NCBI RefSeq assembly: GCF_005862235.1 | Contig: NZ_VCEK01000004.1 | Coordinates: 248,001-312,000, forward strand | DNA: 64,000 bases | Origin: Saccharomonospora piscinae | Lineage (GTDB): Bacteria; Actinomycetota; Actinomycetes; Mycobacteriales; Pseudonocardiaceae | Reading direction: 5' to 3' | Shown: positions 16,549 to 26,401 of the stretch, piece after piece | Layout: each line of letters begins with the position of its first letter | Position numbering within the stretch: position 1 is the first letter of the stretch | Program-made: the position numbers and the translations under genes | Notes under the pieces: model-generated | What the model was told of the DNA's origin: nothing | Databases searched by the model: none | What the model saw: the letters and a program-made list of their open reading frames with translations, nothing else

Positions 16549-17501
16549 GGCACACCTCCGACGAGCAGCGTGAGGGCGGCATCGGTGACCTCGGGCACCG
16601 TCAGCCGCAGCAGTCCCGGGTCAGGGCGCGGCGCGTGCGGGTCACCGGCCTCGCCGGCCCACAGCGCGACATGCCGTGGCCGGTCGGGCGGAGGACCCCA
16701 GCGGGCGGGTGGGGTGGGGCCGAACAGCAGCACCGACGGTGTGCCGAACGCCGTCGCGAGGTGGCCCACGCCGGTGTCGCCGCACACGACGAGCGCCGCG
16801 CCCGCCACGAGCGCCGCGAGGTGCGTGAGATCGCCACCGGCCCGCACCGCCGAGTGCCCGAGCCCGGCCCGCACGGCGACCTCGGTCGCGAGGGGCCGTT
16901 CGGCCTCACTGCCGGTGACGACGACGCGGGCGCCCGGCCCGGTGCGCCGGTCGGCCAGGGCGCGGGCCACGGCCGCGAACCGGCCCGGCGGCCAGCGCCG
17001 GGCCCGGGACGCGGCGCCGGGGTGAACGACCACCGCGCCCGGTGCCGGGCAGGCTGAAGCCGCGGCCGGGGGCGGCGGCAGCTCCAGCCGGGCCGGGTCG
17101 GCCGCGATGCCGCTGTGGCGCAGCAGGTCGCACCACCGCCGTACCTCGTGGACGTCGTCCCGCCACGGCGGACCGTCGAGGGCGGGAAACGCGGCGTGCC
17201 GGTGGGTCACCACCGCGCGGGGCCGCGTGCGGAGCAGGTCCGCGATGCTGCGCGGTCCCCGGCCGTGCAGGTTCACGGCCAGTCCGGGCCGGGGCACCGA
17301 ATCCGGCCGCAACGCGCCGAGACCCGGGGTGGGCAGCACCTCGTCGACCGCCCCGGTCAGCGCGGCCAGCGGTGCGAGCGCGGCCGGTGCCGCCAGCACG
17401 AGGCGATCGCCGGGGCGCGCGTCCCGCAGCGCGCGCAGCGCGGGCACGGCGGTGAGCAGGTCGCCCAGGCCGAGTGCGCGCAGCACGAGGGTTACGGCCA
17501 T
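16482..17501 (-). CDS. glycosyltransferase family 9 (heptosyltransferase-like)
   Basis: 339 aa, ATG start giving 'AVTLVLRALGLGDLLTAVPA', the classic GT9 N-terminus. The C-terminal half has 'VVVHPGAASRARRWPPGRFA' (about 171-190), 'GDTGVGHLATAFGTPSVLLFG' in two parts around residue 260, and a Pro-rich donor-site tail. GT9 enzymes of Gram-negatives transfer ADP-heptose to LPS core. Here an ADP-heptose pathway is encoded in the same operon, which supports the same donor. The last 22 codons run into ugd. Confidence 0.88.
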   Translation of the reverse strand: MAVTLVLRALGLGDLLTAVPALRALRDARPGDRLVLAAPAALAPLAALTGAVDEVLPTPGLGALRPDSVPRPGLAVNLHGRGPRSIADLLRTRPRAVVTHRHAAFPALDGPPWRDDVHEVRRWCDLLRHSGIAADPARLELPPPPAAASACPAPGAVVVHPGAASRARRWPPGRFAAVARALADRRTGPGARVVVTGSEAERPLATEVAVRAGLGHSAVRAGGDLTHLAALVAGAALVVCGDTGVGHLATAFGTPSVLLFGPTPPARWGPPPDRPRHVALWAGEAGDPHAPRPDPGLLRLTVPEVTDAALTLLVGGVPCRRTAAGDRSPSGSSARATSG

Positions 17502-18172
17502 GACCCCTCTTCGGAGTGACACACGACCATCTCCCGCACCTCGCAGCCCGGCGGCTGCCGCAGCGCGTGCAGCACGGCCTTCGCCACGTCACCGGGCCGG
17601 TTGAGCCTGGCGTCGGCGGGCGGGCGGTACTGCTCGTCCCTGCCGTCGAAGAAGGCGGTGTCCATCCCGCCGGGCACCAGCAGCGTGACTCCGACCCGGC
17701 CCGCCGTCTCGGCGGCGAGCGCGCGCGTGAACCCGACGACCCCGGCCTTCGCCGCGCAGTACGCCGTGGCGTCGGACACCGACCGCAGCCCCAGCGTGGA
17801 CGAGCAGGTCACGACGGTGCCGTGGGAGCGTTCGAGGTACGGCAGGGCGGCGCGCACGACGGCCGCGGTGCCGAACAGGTTGACGCGCACGACCCGCTCC
17901 CACTCGTCGGTCGGCACGGTGCCCAGCGTGCCCGGGGTGTCGACTCCGGCGGCGGTGAACACGGCGTCGAGGCCGCCCGCGCGGTCGGCCAGCTCCCGCA
18001 CCGCGCGTTCGGCCGCGGCCGAGTCGGTCAGCTCGGCAGGCGCGTAGTCCACGCCGAGACTCTCCGCAGGGGGTTTGCGGTCCAGGACGAGCGCTCGCCC
18101 TCCCGCGTCGAGCACCTCCCGTACGGTCGCCGCGCCCAGCCCGGACGCCCCGCCGCTGATCAGGACTCTCAT
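17492..18172 (-). CDS. short-chain dehydrogenase/reductase
   Basis: 226 aa, ATG with GGGAGACGGAA upstream; starts 'MRVLISGGASGLGAATVREV', a classical SDR cofactor loop. Catalytic Ser-Tyr-Lys appear as 'CSSTLGL' and 'YCAAKAG' (Tyr about 145). Overlaps the next gene by 10 bases. Within a nucleotide-sugar operon it may modify a sugar or act like a keto-reductase. It is too short and of the wrong subtype to be HldD epimerase. Confidence 0.87.
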   Translation of the reverse strand: MRVLISGGASGLGAATVREVLDAGGRALVLDRKPPAESLGVDYAPAELTDSAAAERAVRELADRAGGLDAVFTAAGVDTPGTLGTVPTDEWERVVRVNLFGTAAVVRAALPYLERSHGTVVTCSSTLGLRSVSDATAYCAAKAGVVGFTRALAAETAGRVGVTLLVPGGMDTAFFDGRDEQYRPPADARLNRPGDVAKAVLHALRQPPGCEVREMVVCHSEEGSWP

Positions 18173-18217
18173 TTCCGTCTCCCTCGTCCTCGTCGGTCGT
18201 CGTCGTGCGTTCACGGG

Positions 18218-19612
18218 TCAGCCACCGGCTCGGAGCAACCGGGTCGTGGAGTAGCCCTCGACCGTCGGCAGGAGCACCACCTCACCGCCGTGGCGCCGGA
18301 CGACCGCGGACTCCGGTAGCGGGGCACCGTCGTAGTCGCCGCCCTTGACCCAGACGTCGGGCCGCAGCCGGTCCAGCAGCGCCGACGGCGCGGGCTCGTC
18401 GAATACCACGACGGCGTCCACGGAGGACAGTTCCGCCAGCAGCCGGGCACGGTCGGCGGCGGTGACGACGGGGCGGCCCTCGCCCTTGCGGCGGCGCACG
18501 GACTCGTCGGAGTTGAGGCAGACGATCAGGGCGTCGCCCAGCGCCCGCGCCTGCCGCAGCAGGCTCACGTGCCCGGCGTGGAGCAGGTCGAAGCAGCCGC
18601 CGGTGGCCACCACCCGCCCGCCCCGGCCGCGCACCCGTCGCGACAGCGCCAGTGCGGCCCGTTCGGACACCGCCCCGTCGCCGGGTGGGTTGCCGGACGC
18701 GGGGGCGGTGACCGCACCGCGTACCGAGAGCGCGGCGGCACCGCCCACGCCGACGAATCGCGACGCCGCCTCCACGGCGGAGGCCACCGCGTCGGTGACG
18801 TCGGTGCCGTCGGCGAGTGCGGCCGTGGCGGCCCCGGCGAACCGGTCGCCCGCTCCGCAGGTGTCGAGCTTCTCGCCGGTGAGGGTCGCGCCGTCGGGCA
18901 CCGGCACCGTGACCGGGTCGACGCCCTCGGGGCCCGCGAGCACCGCGCCCCGCGCGCCGAGGGTCACCGCGGCGGCGTGGCAGCGCCACCGGGCCCGGAG
19001 TCCGGTGGCGGCGGCACCCGGACCCGGCGCGCCGCCCACCAGTGCCAGCGCCTCGCTCTCGTTCGGCGTCGCGAGGGTGACGCCCGGGACGGGCGCGCAA
19101 CCCCGGGGGTGCGGGTCCCAGACCACCGGCACCGTGCCGGTGAGCGTGGCCAGCAGCCCCCGCAGTTCGGGATGCGCCGTGATCCCCCGGCCGTAGTCGG
19201 ACACCAGCACGGCGCGGGCGCCGCCGAGGGCCGCCCGCGCCCGCGCGGGCAGCGGTGCGCCGCCTGCCCTGCCGCCACCGGCGTCGAGCCGCACCACCGA
19301 CTGGCCGGACGCCCGGACGCGGGTCTTGCTCACGGTCTCGCCCTCCAGCGGCAGTGCGATCACCTCGACCTCGCGGGCCAGCAGCGACGACAACCGGTGT
19401 CCGGTCCGGTCGTCGCCCAGCGCGGTCACGAACAGCACCTCGCCCGCGCTGCGGGCCGCGAGCAGGATCGCCGCCAGCCCGGCGCCACCGGGCCGTACCC
19501 ACTCGCCCTCGACGTCGACCACCGGCACGGGTGCCTCGGGGCACAGCCGGCTCGCGCCGCCCTCGACGTCCACGTCGAGCAGCGCGTCCCCGACCACGAC
19601 GAGTGGCTTCAC
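18218..19612 (-). CDS. hldE: bifunctional D-glycero-beta-D-manno-heptose-7-phosphate kinase / heptose-1-phosphate adenylyltransferase
   Basis: 464 aa, GTG start overlapping the gmhA stop region. The N-terminal PfkB kinase (about 1-310) ends with the catalytic anion hole 'DTCGAGDRFAGAATAAL' (Asp base about 258). The C-terminal nucleotidyltransferase (about 325-464) carries 'GCFDLLHAGHVSLLRQA' with HxGH, and 'NSDESVRRRKGEGRP'. This is the full HldE architecture. It would phosphorylate heptose 7-phosphate at C1 and, after GmhB action, form ADP-heptose. Finding it in a Gram-positive with no LPS implies another heptosylated polymer or metabolite. Nucleotide specificity (ADP rather than CDP or GDP) is inferred from family. 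Confidence 0.92.
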   Translation of the reverse strand: MKPLVVVGDALLDVDVEGGASRLCPEAPVPVVDVEGEWVRPGGAGLAAILLAARSAGEVLFVTALGDDRTGHRLSSLLAREVEVIALPLEGETVSKTRVRASGQSVVRLDAGGGRAGGAPLPARARAALGGARAVLVSDYGRGITAHPELRGLLATLTGTVPVVWDPHPRGCAPVPGVTLATPNESEALALVGGAPGPGAAATGLRARWRCHAAAVTLGARGAVLAGPEGVDPVTVPVPDGATLTGEKLDTCGAGDRFAGAATAALADGTDVTDAVASAVEAASRFVGVGGAAALSVRGAVTAPASGNPPGDGAVSERAALALSRRVRGRGGRVVATGGCFDLLHAGHVSLLRQARALGDALIVCLNSDESVRRRKGEGRPVVTAADRARLLAELSSVDAVVVFDEPAPSALLDRLRPDVWVKGGDYDGAPLPESAVVRRHGGEVVLLPTVEGYSTTRLLRAGG

Positions 19613-20172
19613 GCGGCCACCCCCAGGGTGTGGTCGAGCTGCGCGCAGAGGGCGTGGACGACGGCGAGGTGTATCTCCTGCACGGTGGCGACGTGCTCGG
19701 CGGCGACGGCGACGGCGTCGTCGCACAGCGCCGTGAGGGGGTTCGGGCCCGGCCCGGTCAGGGCCCAGGTGCGCAGCCCGTGCTCGTGGGCCACCTTGGC
19801 CGCCGCCACCACGTTCTGGCTCCGGCCGCTGGTGGACAGCGCGAGCAGCACGTCGCCCTCCCGCCCGTGGGCGCGGACCTGCCGCGCGTACAACTCGTGC
19901 TCGCCGTAGTCGTTGGCGATGGCCGTGGCCGCCGAGGTGTCCGCGTGCAGCGCGATGGCCGACAGCGGCTGCCGGTCGTGCCGGAACCGGCCTACGAGTT
20001 CGCCCGTGAGGTGCTGTGCCTCGGCCGCGCTGCCCCCGTTGCCGCAGGCCAGCAACCGGCCGCCGCCGGCCAGCACTCCGGCGAGGTGGCTGCCCCATGC
20101 CTCGATCGTCGGCGCCGCCGTGTGCATGCGGCGCAGAGCGGAAGACAGCGCGCGGAAATGTTGCTCGATCAC
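19609..20172 (-). CDS. gmhA: sedoheptulose-7-phosphate isomerase (SIS domain)
   Basis: 187 aa, GTG start with GGAGG 7 bases upstream. Single SIS domain: 'LLACGNGGSAAEAQHLTGEL' (about 43-62), 'RQPLSAIALHADTSAATAIANDYG' in parts (about 70-93), 'LLALSTSGRSQNVVAAAKVA' (about 111-130). It converts sedoheptulose 7-phosphate to D-glycero-D-manno-heptose 7-phosphate, the first step of the heptose route. 4-base overlaps on both sides place it between hldE and a GT9 gene. Confidence 0.92.
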   Translation of the reverse strand: MIEQHFRALSSALRRMHTAAPTIEAWGSHLAGVLAGGGRLLACGNGGSAAEAQHLTGELVGRFRHDRQPLSAIALHADTSAATAIANDYGEHELYARQVRAHGREGDVLLALSTSGRSQNVVAAAKVAHEHGLRTWALTGPGPNPLTALCDDAVAVAAEHVATVQEIHLAVVHALCAQLDHTLGVAA

Positions 20173-21245
20173 GACACACCTCCGAAGGACTGCGCGCCAC
20201 GGCCTGCCGTGAGCGCGTCGACGGCCCGCACCACGTCCGCCGGGTCGACAGCCAGACACGGATGGCCCGGAACGGGGCACGACCGTGCCCTCGTGTCCCG
20301 GCAGGGGGCCTGCTGATCGCCCAGCACCACCCTGGCCACGCCGTAGGGCGCCCACCGTGACTGCGGCACCACGGGCGCGAACAGGGAGACCACCGGGGTG
20401 CCGACGGCCGCGGCGAGATGCGCGGGCCCCGTGTTCGGGGCCACGACGACGTCGGCCGCGGCGAGCACGGCGGCGAGCTGCGGCAACGAGGTCGCGCCGC
20501 CGAGGTCGACGATCCCGGCCGCGTCCTCGGCGCCCTCGGCGGCGCGTGCGGTGGCCTCGGCGGTGACCCACCCGGTGAGGTGCCGCTCGTCAGGTGAGCC
20601 GGTGACCACCACCCGGTGCCCCGCCTCGGCGAGGGCCGCCACGGCGGCGGCGGTGCGCTGGCGTTCGGGCTGCCGCGCCGGAACGGACGCGGCGGGGTGG
20701 ACGACCACGAACGGCGCCGCTCCCACCGTGCCGGGCACGCCGGGCAGTGGGCGGCGCACGGCGAGCGTCCCGTCGTCGCCGTCGGGCAGTGCGAACCCGG
20801 CGGCGCGGGCCAGCGACAGCGCCCGTTCCGGCTCGGGCACGTCGCCGTCCACCCGGTGACGCAGGTCGAGCAGCGAGCCGGGGTAGTCCTCGCTGATCGC
20901 GCCGAGCCACGGCACTCCGGCCAGCCGCAACACGAGCGCCAGCGGCAGCGGTGACTGGTGGAACGACGTGAACACCAGTGCCGTGTCGACGCGCAGGTCC
21001 CGGACCTGCTTGACCAGCGAGCCCACCGACTCCTCGGTGACCTCGCCGGGCTCGGGGTCGATCCACGGGGCGCACCACTCGACCACATCGTCCACGCCGG
21101 GCAACAGGTCCGCGCCCGCTTGCCCCCGGGGACCGGCGAGCAGGGTGACGTGGTCGGCACCGGCGGCGACCGCCCGGATGGCGGGCCCGGCGAGCAGCAC
21201 GTCCCCGATGTTGTCGAGGCGGGCCACCAGTACCCGGCCCGTCAT
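20169..21245 (-). CDS. glycosyltransferase family 9 (heptosyltransferase-like)
   Basis: 358 aa, ATG. N-terminal 'RVLVARLDNIGDVLLAGPAI' (residues 4-23) and C-terminal 'VVHPAASVPARQPERQRTA' (about 183-201) and 'VVAPNTGPAHLAAAVGTPVVSLFAP' (around 275) are typical GT9 signatures. The tail carries paired Cys ('CRDTRARSCPVPGHPC'), as in the WaaQ/WaaF-like Gram-positive branch. A second GT9 in the operon suggests at least two heptose transfers. Confidence 0.88.
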   Translation of the reverse strand: MTGRVLVARLDNIGDVLLAGPAIRAVAAGADHVTLLAGPRGQAGADLLPGVDDVVEWCAPWIDPEPGEVTEESVGSLVKQVRDLRVDTALVFTSFHQSPLPLALVLRLAGVPWLGAISEDYPGSLLDLRHRVDGDVPEPERALSLARAAGFALPDGDDGTLAVRRPLPGVPGTVGAAPFVVVHPAASVPARQPERQRTAAAVAALAEAGHRVVVTGSPDERHLTGWVTAEATARAAEGAEDAAGIVDLGGATSLPQLAAVLAAADVVVAPNTGPAHLAAAVGTPVVSLFAPVVPQSRWAPYGVARVVLGDQQAPCRDTRARSCPVPGHPCLAVDPADVVRAVDALTAGRGAQSFGGVS

Positions 21246-22756
21246 GCCAGCTCCAGTGCTACCCGTGCCGCCGTGGACAGGTCGGGCACGACGGTGGCGT
21301 AGCGGCGCGCGAGCGCGACCTCGGAGGGCAGCGTCCGCGCGGTCGGGACCAGGACGGCGCGGGCCCCCGCCGTCAGCGCCGCCTCCACATCGGAGCCGAT
21401 GTCGCCCACGACCACACACCGCCGCACGTCCACGCCCAGTTCCTCCGCCGCCCGCCGCACCAGCGCGGGGCGTGGTTTGCGGCAGGGGCAGTCCTCGTCG
21501 GGGCCGTGCGGGCACACCTGCCAGGTCTGGAACGGCCCGAGCAACTCGTCGATCCGGCAGGTCACGGCCCGCAGCTGCGCGGCGGTGATGTGGCCACGCG
21601 CGAGTCCGGACTGGTTGGTCACCACCCCGAGCGGCACCCCGGCCGCGCGCAGCAGGGCCAGTGCGTCGGCCGCACCGGGCATGGGCCGGACCTTCTCCGG
21701 GTCCGCCAGGTAGGGGACGTCCTCGATCAGCGTGTCGTCGCGGTCGAACAGCACGGCACGGCCCCGCCGCACGCGCCGTTCGCCTGCCAGCCGGTGCGCG
21801 CACGCGACCGGGGGAATCAACGCGCTCGTGGCGGCCATTCTGCCGATCTCGCCGGGGGTGCGGGGGCCCGCGGCGATGCGGCGCAGGGCGAACTCGGCCG
21901 TGAGCCCGGTCCAGAGACCGCCGGCCAGCGCTGCCGCCCTCGGGAGCCCGGCCGTGCCGAACCCGAGCGCGCAGGCCCCCGCCAGCGTCGTAAGCGCGTG
22001 CCTCCCGAGCCTGCCCTCGCCCTCACCCGCCGCGTCCCGCCAGCCCCGGCCGTGTTTGGCCCGCATCAGCGCGTTGTCCGCGTTCCCGCGCTGCCGGCGC
22101 ACGCTGGCGAGCGGGCCGCCGTACTTCGGCGGGTGGGTCGTGACGCGGCTTCCCTCCACGATGCGCCAGCCCGCGCGCCGAACCCGCAGCGCGAGATCGG
22201 CGTCCTCCCGGTAGGCCCGGGGGAAGCGCTCGTCGAAGCCGCCCACCTCGACGAGTGCCTGCCTGCGGTAGGCCATGTCGGCGGTGATCCACCGCGCCCC
22301 GGTCAGCGCGAGCGTGTCCCGCTCGTCGTCGGTCGGGCGCCGCCCGTCGGGCAGCGGTACCACGATCCGCGCCACCGACGCGGCGATCTCCGTGCCGAGC
22401 GCGCCGAGGTCGTCGGCGAGCCGGGCCCGCCAGTCCTCACCGGGCAGCACGTCGTCGTCGAGGAACGCCACCCAGTCCGCCGTCGCGGCACGCCAGCCGA
22501 CGTTGCGGGCGGCGGCGGGGCCGCGCCCGCCCGACGCGAGCAGCCGGACGGGCAGGTCGCACTCCGGCACCGGCAGGGGCCGGTCTCCGCGCTCGGGCCG
22601 GTCGTCGACCACGAGCACCTCCGAGGGCGCGGGGCCCCGCCCGAGGGCGAGCCCCCGCAGCAGCGGCGTCAGCGTGGCGCGTCCCGCCGTCGGTACGACG
22701 ACGGCGTAGTCCGGTGCGGGGTCGCGGCGCGCGTTCGGTGTGCGCACTGTGCTCAT
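21242..22756 (-). CDS. gmhB: fusion of GT2 glycosyltransferase and GmhB-type heptose-bisphosphate phosphatase
   Basis: 504 aa, ATG. Residues about 14-290 form a GT-A transferase: 'YAVVVPTAGRATLTPLL', 'RNVGWRAATADWVAFLDDDV' (DDD metal site about 105) and a 'YREDADLALRVRRAGW' acceptor helix. Residues about 320-504 form a HAD-IIIA phosphatase: 'AVLFDRDDTLIEDVPYLADP' (nucleophile DxD), 'VVTNQSGLARG', the zinc ligand loop 'CPHGPDEDCPCRKP' and 'VVVGDIGSDVEAAL'. The zinc loop is specific to GmhB/HisB-type phosphatases. The fusion joins precursor synthesis to a transferase step and supplies the GmhB activity otherwise missing from the operon. Confidence 0.9.
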   Translation of the reverse strand: MSTVRTPNARRDPAPDYAVVVPTAGRATLTPLLRGLALGRGPAPSEVLVVDDRPERGDRPLPVPECDLPVRLLASGGRGPAAARNVGWRAATADWVAFLDDDVLPGEDWRARLADDLGALGTEIAASVARIVVPLPDGRRPTDDERDTLALTGARWITADMAYRRQALVEVGGFDERFPRAYREDADLALRVRRAGWRIVEGSRVTTHPPKYGGPLASVRRQRGNADNALMRAKHGRGWRDAAGEGEGRLGRHALTTLAGACALGFGTAGLPRAAALAGGLWTGLTAEFALRRIAAGPRTPGEIGRMAATSALIPPVACAHRLAGERRVRRGRAVLFDRDDTLIEDVPYLADPEKVRPMPGAADALALLRAAGVPLGVVTNQSGLARGHITAAQLRAVTCRIDELLGPFQTWQVCPHGPDEDCPCRKPRPALVRRAAEELGVDVRRCVVVGDIGSDVEAALTAGARAVLVPTARTLPSEVALARRYATVVPDLSTAARVALELA

Positions 22757-24393
22757 GCCGGGCCTCCACCGCGAGACACGGCGAACGGGCCGAGTGCGAG
22801 CAGGTCCACCGGTGCGGAGCCGAAGCATTCCAGCGCGTCGCGTGGATCGTCCACCATCGGCCTGCCCGCGGTGTTGAGGCTGGTGTTGACCACGGTGGGC
22901 AGTCCGGTGCGGCGCTCGAACTCGGTGAGCATGCGCGCCAGCAGCGGTTCCTCCTCCGACTCGACCGTCTGGACGCGCGCTGTACCGTCCACATGGGTCA
23001 CTGCCGGAATACGCTCCCGCCACTGTGGAGCGACGTCGTGGACGAACAGCATGTACGGGCTGGGTAACGGCCCCCGCGTGAACAGCTCGGCCGCGCGGTC
23101 GGCGAGCACCATCGGCGCCACCGGCCGGAACTGCTCCCGGCCCTTGACGTCGTTGAGGCGGTCCAGGTTGGCGGCCCTGCCCGGGTGGGCCAGCAGCGAG
23201 CGACGGCCCAGCGCGCGGGGACCGAACTCGGCCCGCCCCTGGAACCAGGCCACGATCCGGTCGTCGGCCAGCGCCCGCGCCACCGTCGCGGCGATGTCGG
23301 CGGGACGTTCGTAGGGCAGCCGGGCCCTGCGCAGCCAGTCCTCCAGCTCGGCGTCGTCGAACCCGCGCCCGAGGTCGGCGCCGGGCATGGGTTCGACCGC
23401 CTCGCCGAAGTCGGCAGCCAGCGCCAGTGCCGCGCCCAGCGCCGTCCCGGCGTCGCCGGCGGCGGGCTGGACCCACACGCGCTCGAACGGGCTCTCGTCG
23501 TGCAGGCGCGTGTTGGCGACGCAGTTCAGCGCCGTGCCTCCGGCGAGGGCGAGATCCGGGTGCCCGGTGCGCTCGTGCAGCCAGCGGGCGAGGTCCAGCA
23601 GCACCTCCTCGGTGACCCGCTGCACGCTCGCGGCCAGGTCGGCGTGCTCGGGCAGGAGCTCGGCGTGCTCGCCACGCGCCGGGGCGAAGTGCTCCCACGG
23701 CACAGCGGCGGTGCGGAACCCGCCGTCACCCGTGGCGAACACCAGCTCGCGCAGCTCGCTGACGAAGCGCGGGCTGCCGTAGGAGGCCAGCGCCATCACC
23801 TTGTACTCGTCGCTGGAACGCCGGAACCCGAGGTGTGCCGTGGCGGCCTCGTAGGTGAGGCCCAGTGAGTGCGGCAGCCGTTGGTGGGCCAGCTCGACGA
23901 GCTTGCCGTCCCGGTACTCGCCCAGTAGGGCCGACTCCGCCTCGCCCCGGCCGTCGGAGGTCAGCACGGCGCAGTCACCGAAGGGCGCGGCCAGTGCCGC
24001 CGACGCGGCGTGTGCCACGTGGTGCCGCACGAACCGGACCACCGACGGGTCCAGTCCCGGCAGTGCGGTGCGCAGGAACGCCGGGGCGCGGCGCGCGTAG
24101 AGCGTGCGCAGCTTCTCCCAGCCGCCCGAGTCCACGCCGTCCAGCGTGTCGTCCACCAGCGCCGGGTCGTAGGAGTACGCCACGGCGTCGAGTTCGGAGG
24201 GCTCCAGCCCGGCCTGCCGCAAACACCACGCCGCCGCCTGCTCCGGCAGCTCCCAGGTCGCGAACGGCACGGGCGCCTTGCCGTGCTTGCGGCGGGTGAA
24301 CCGCTCCTCCTCGGCCGCGGCCACGATCCGGCCGTCCACGACGACAGCGGCGGCGGGATCGTGGAAGACGGCGTTGACTCCGAGTATCCGCAC
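22753..24393 (-). CDS. NodU/CmcH-family carbamoyltransferase
   Basis: 546 aa, GTG start giving 'RILGVNAVFHDPAAAVVVDG'. ASKHA-fold N-domain with 'EEERFTRRKHGKAPVPF', 'RFVRHHVAHAASAALAAPFG' (metal His pair about 129-134), 'LTSDGRGEAES' and 'LALAGGTALNCVANTRL'. The C-terminal carbamoyl-phosphate domain has 'FQGRAEFGPRALGRRSLLAHP' and 'FVHDVAPQWRERIPAVTHVD'. Full family length. It transfers carbamoyl to a hydroxyl, here probably of a sugar in the glycan. Followed by an overlapping GT2-GmhB gene. Between it and the upstream epimerase gene lies a 102-base gap with no hairpin. Confidence 0.92.
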   Translation of the reverse strand: MRILGVNAVFHDPAAAVVVDGRIVAAAEEERFTRRKHGKAPVPFATWELPEQAAAWCLRQAGLEPSELDAVAYSYDPALVDDTLDGVDSGGWEKLRTLYARRAPAFLRTALPGLDPSVVRFVRHHVAHAASAALAAPFGDCAVLTSDGRGEAESALLGEYRDGKLVELAHQRLPHSLGLTYEAATAHLGFRRSSDEYKVMALASYGSPRFVSELRELVFATGDGGFRTAAVPWEHFAPARGEHAELLPEHADLAASVQRVTEEVLLDLARWLHERTGHPDLALAGGTALNCVANTRLHDESPFERVWVQPAAGDAGTALGAALALAADFGEAVEPMPGADLGRGFDDAELEDWLRRARLPYERPADIAATVARALADDRIVAWFQGRAEFGPRALGRRSLLAHPGRAANLDRLNDVKGREQFRPVAPMVLADRAAELFTRGPLPSPYMLFVHDVAPQWRERIPAVTHVDGTARVQTVESEEEPLLARMLTEFERRTGLPTVVNTSLNTAGRPMVDDPRDALECFGSAPVDLLALGPFAVSRGGGPA

Positions 24394-24495
24394 TCGTTCG
24401 ACCTCCCGGATCAGCGGACGAGCCGCTTCGCGACCCGCATTGAGTCGCTACCCGGCGAAGCGACGCATAAACGAGTGGGGCCGCGCCCGGGGTGA

Positions 24496-25473
<978 letters not shown>

Positions 25474-25497
25474 GCGTTTGGTTACCCTCGGGTGCCG

Positions 25498-25522
25498 GTG
25501 TGAAACGCTGTGACGCGGGTAT
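25498..25522 (+). promoter_or_regulatory. SigB/SigF-like promoter
   Basis: GTGT (25498-25501), 15 bases, then GGGTAT (25517-25522), just upstream of the pyruvyltransferase start at 25532. The arrangement fits the actinobacterial general-stress sigma consensus GTTT/GTGT-N15/16-GGGTA. The very short distance to the ATG would give a near-leaderless message. Confidence 0.45.
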
Positions 25523-25531
25523 GAGCCCGGC

Positions 25532-26401
25532 ATGCGCGTGCTGGTGACGGGGTGGCCGAGTTTCCTTCGCGGTGAGGCGACCGCGGGTGACGTGCTGAGT
25601 ATGCGCCGGGTCGCCGACGCGCTCGACGGCGCGGGCATCGCGGTGGACACGGCGTGGAGCCCGTCGCTGCGCCCGGGCGGGCTGCACCTGGAGGACGCGG
25701 ACCCCGGCGCGTACACGCACGTGGTCTTCGCGTGCGGTCCCGCGCACGGCGAGCAGGTGGAGTGGCTGCACCGGCGGTACCCGGCCTGCCGCCGCATCGC
25801 GGTGGGGGTGTCGGTGCTCGACCCACGCTGCCCGGCCGCCGCGGGCTTCCACCGCATCCTGGCCAGGGACGGACTCGGCGAGCCCCAGCCCGACCTGTCG
25901 TACGCCGCGCACACCGACCGGGTTCCGGTGGCGGCGCTCATGCTCGCCCCCGGGCAGTACGAGTACGGCGGTCGCCGCAGACACGAGCAGGTACACAAGA
26001 TCCTGCTGAACTGGGCCACCGGCCTGGACTGCGCGCGGGTCGACCTCGACACCCGGCTCGACACGGCGGACTGGCGGCACTGCGCGAGTCCCGACCAGTT
26101 CGCCTCGCTGCTGGCCCGCTTCGACGTCGTGGTGACCACGCGCATGCACGGGCTCGTGCTCGCCCTGCGCGCCGGAGTCCCCGCCGTGGCCGTCGATCCG
26201 GTGGCGGGCGGGGGAAAGGTGACCGCGCAGGCACACGCGCTCGGCTGGCCCGCCGTCATCCCGGCCGAGGAGACGCGCCCGGAATCGCTCGACCGGTGGT
26301 GGCGCTGGTGCCTGTCCGGCACCGACGCGCATCCGGTGGCCACGCCTCCCGGCGGGCGGGGCACGCTCATCGCGGAACTGCTGGGGGAGGTGCTGCGGTG
26401 A
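25532..26401 (+). CDS. polysaccharide pyruvyl transferase family protein
   Basis: 289 aa, ATG start. Begins 'RVLVTGWPSFLRGEATAGD' (cf. the family's GxxNxGD loop). C-terminal 'DVVVTTRMHGLVLALRAGVPAVAVD' carries the family's RMHG signature (about 205-208), followed by 'GGGKVTAQAHALGWP'. Members add ketal pyruvate to sugars or act as GT-B transferases. It is shorter than typical CsaB/WcaK proteins. Heads a three-gene operon divergent from the heptose locus. Confidence 0.8.
   Translation: MRVLVTGWPSFLRGEATAGDVLSMRRVADALDGAGIAVDTAWSPSLRPGGLHLEDADPGAYTHVVFACGPAHGEQVEWLHRRYPACRRIAVGVSVLDPRCPAAAGFHRILARDGLGEPQPDLSYAAHTDRVPVAALMLAPGQYEYGGRRRHEQVHKILLNWATGLDCARVDLDTRLDTADWRHCASPDQFASLLARFDVVVTTRMHGLVLALRAGVPAVAVDPVAGGGKVTAQAHALGWPAVIPAEETRPESLDRWWRWCLSGTDAHPVATPPGGRGTLIAELLGEVLR

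Noticed and set aside
17492-18172. SDR as the missing HldD epimerase
   Set aside because: HldD is an extended SDR of about 310 residues; this is a classical short SDR with YxxxK at residue 145 and no extended domain.
19613-21160. A single 980-codon minus-strand frame that would fuse the upstream GT9 region to HldE
   Set aside because: Its first 500 codons are out of frame with GT9 and GmhA motifs. The HldE start with a GTG at 19612 and the separate GmhA and GT9 frames explain the region.
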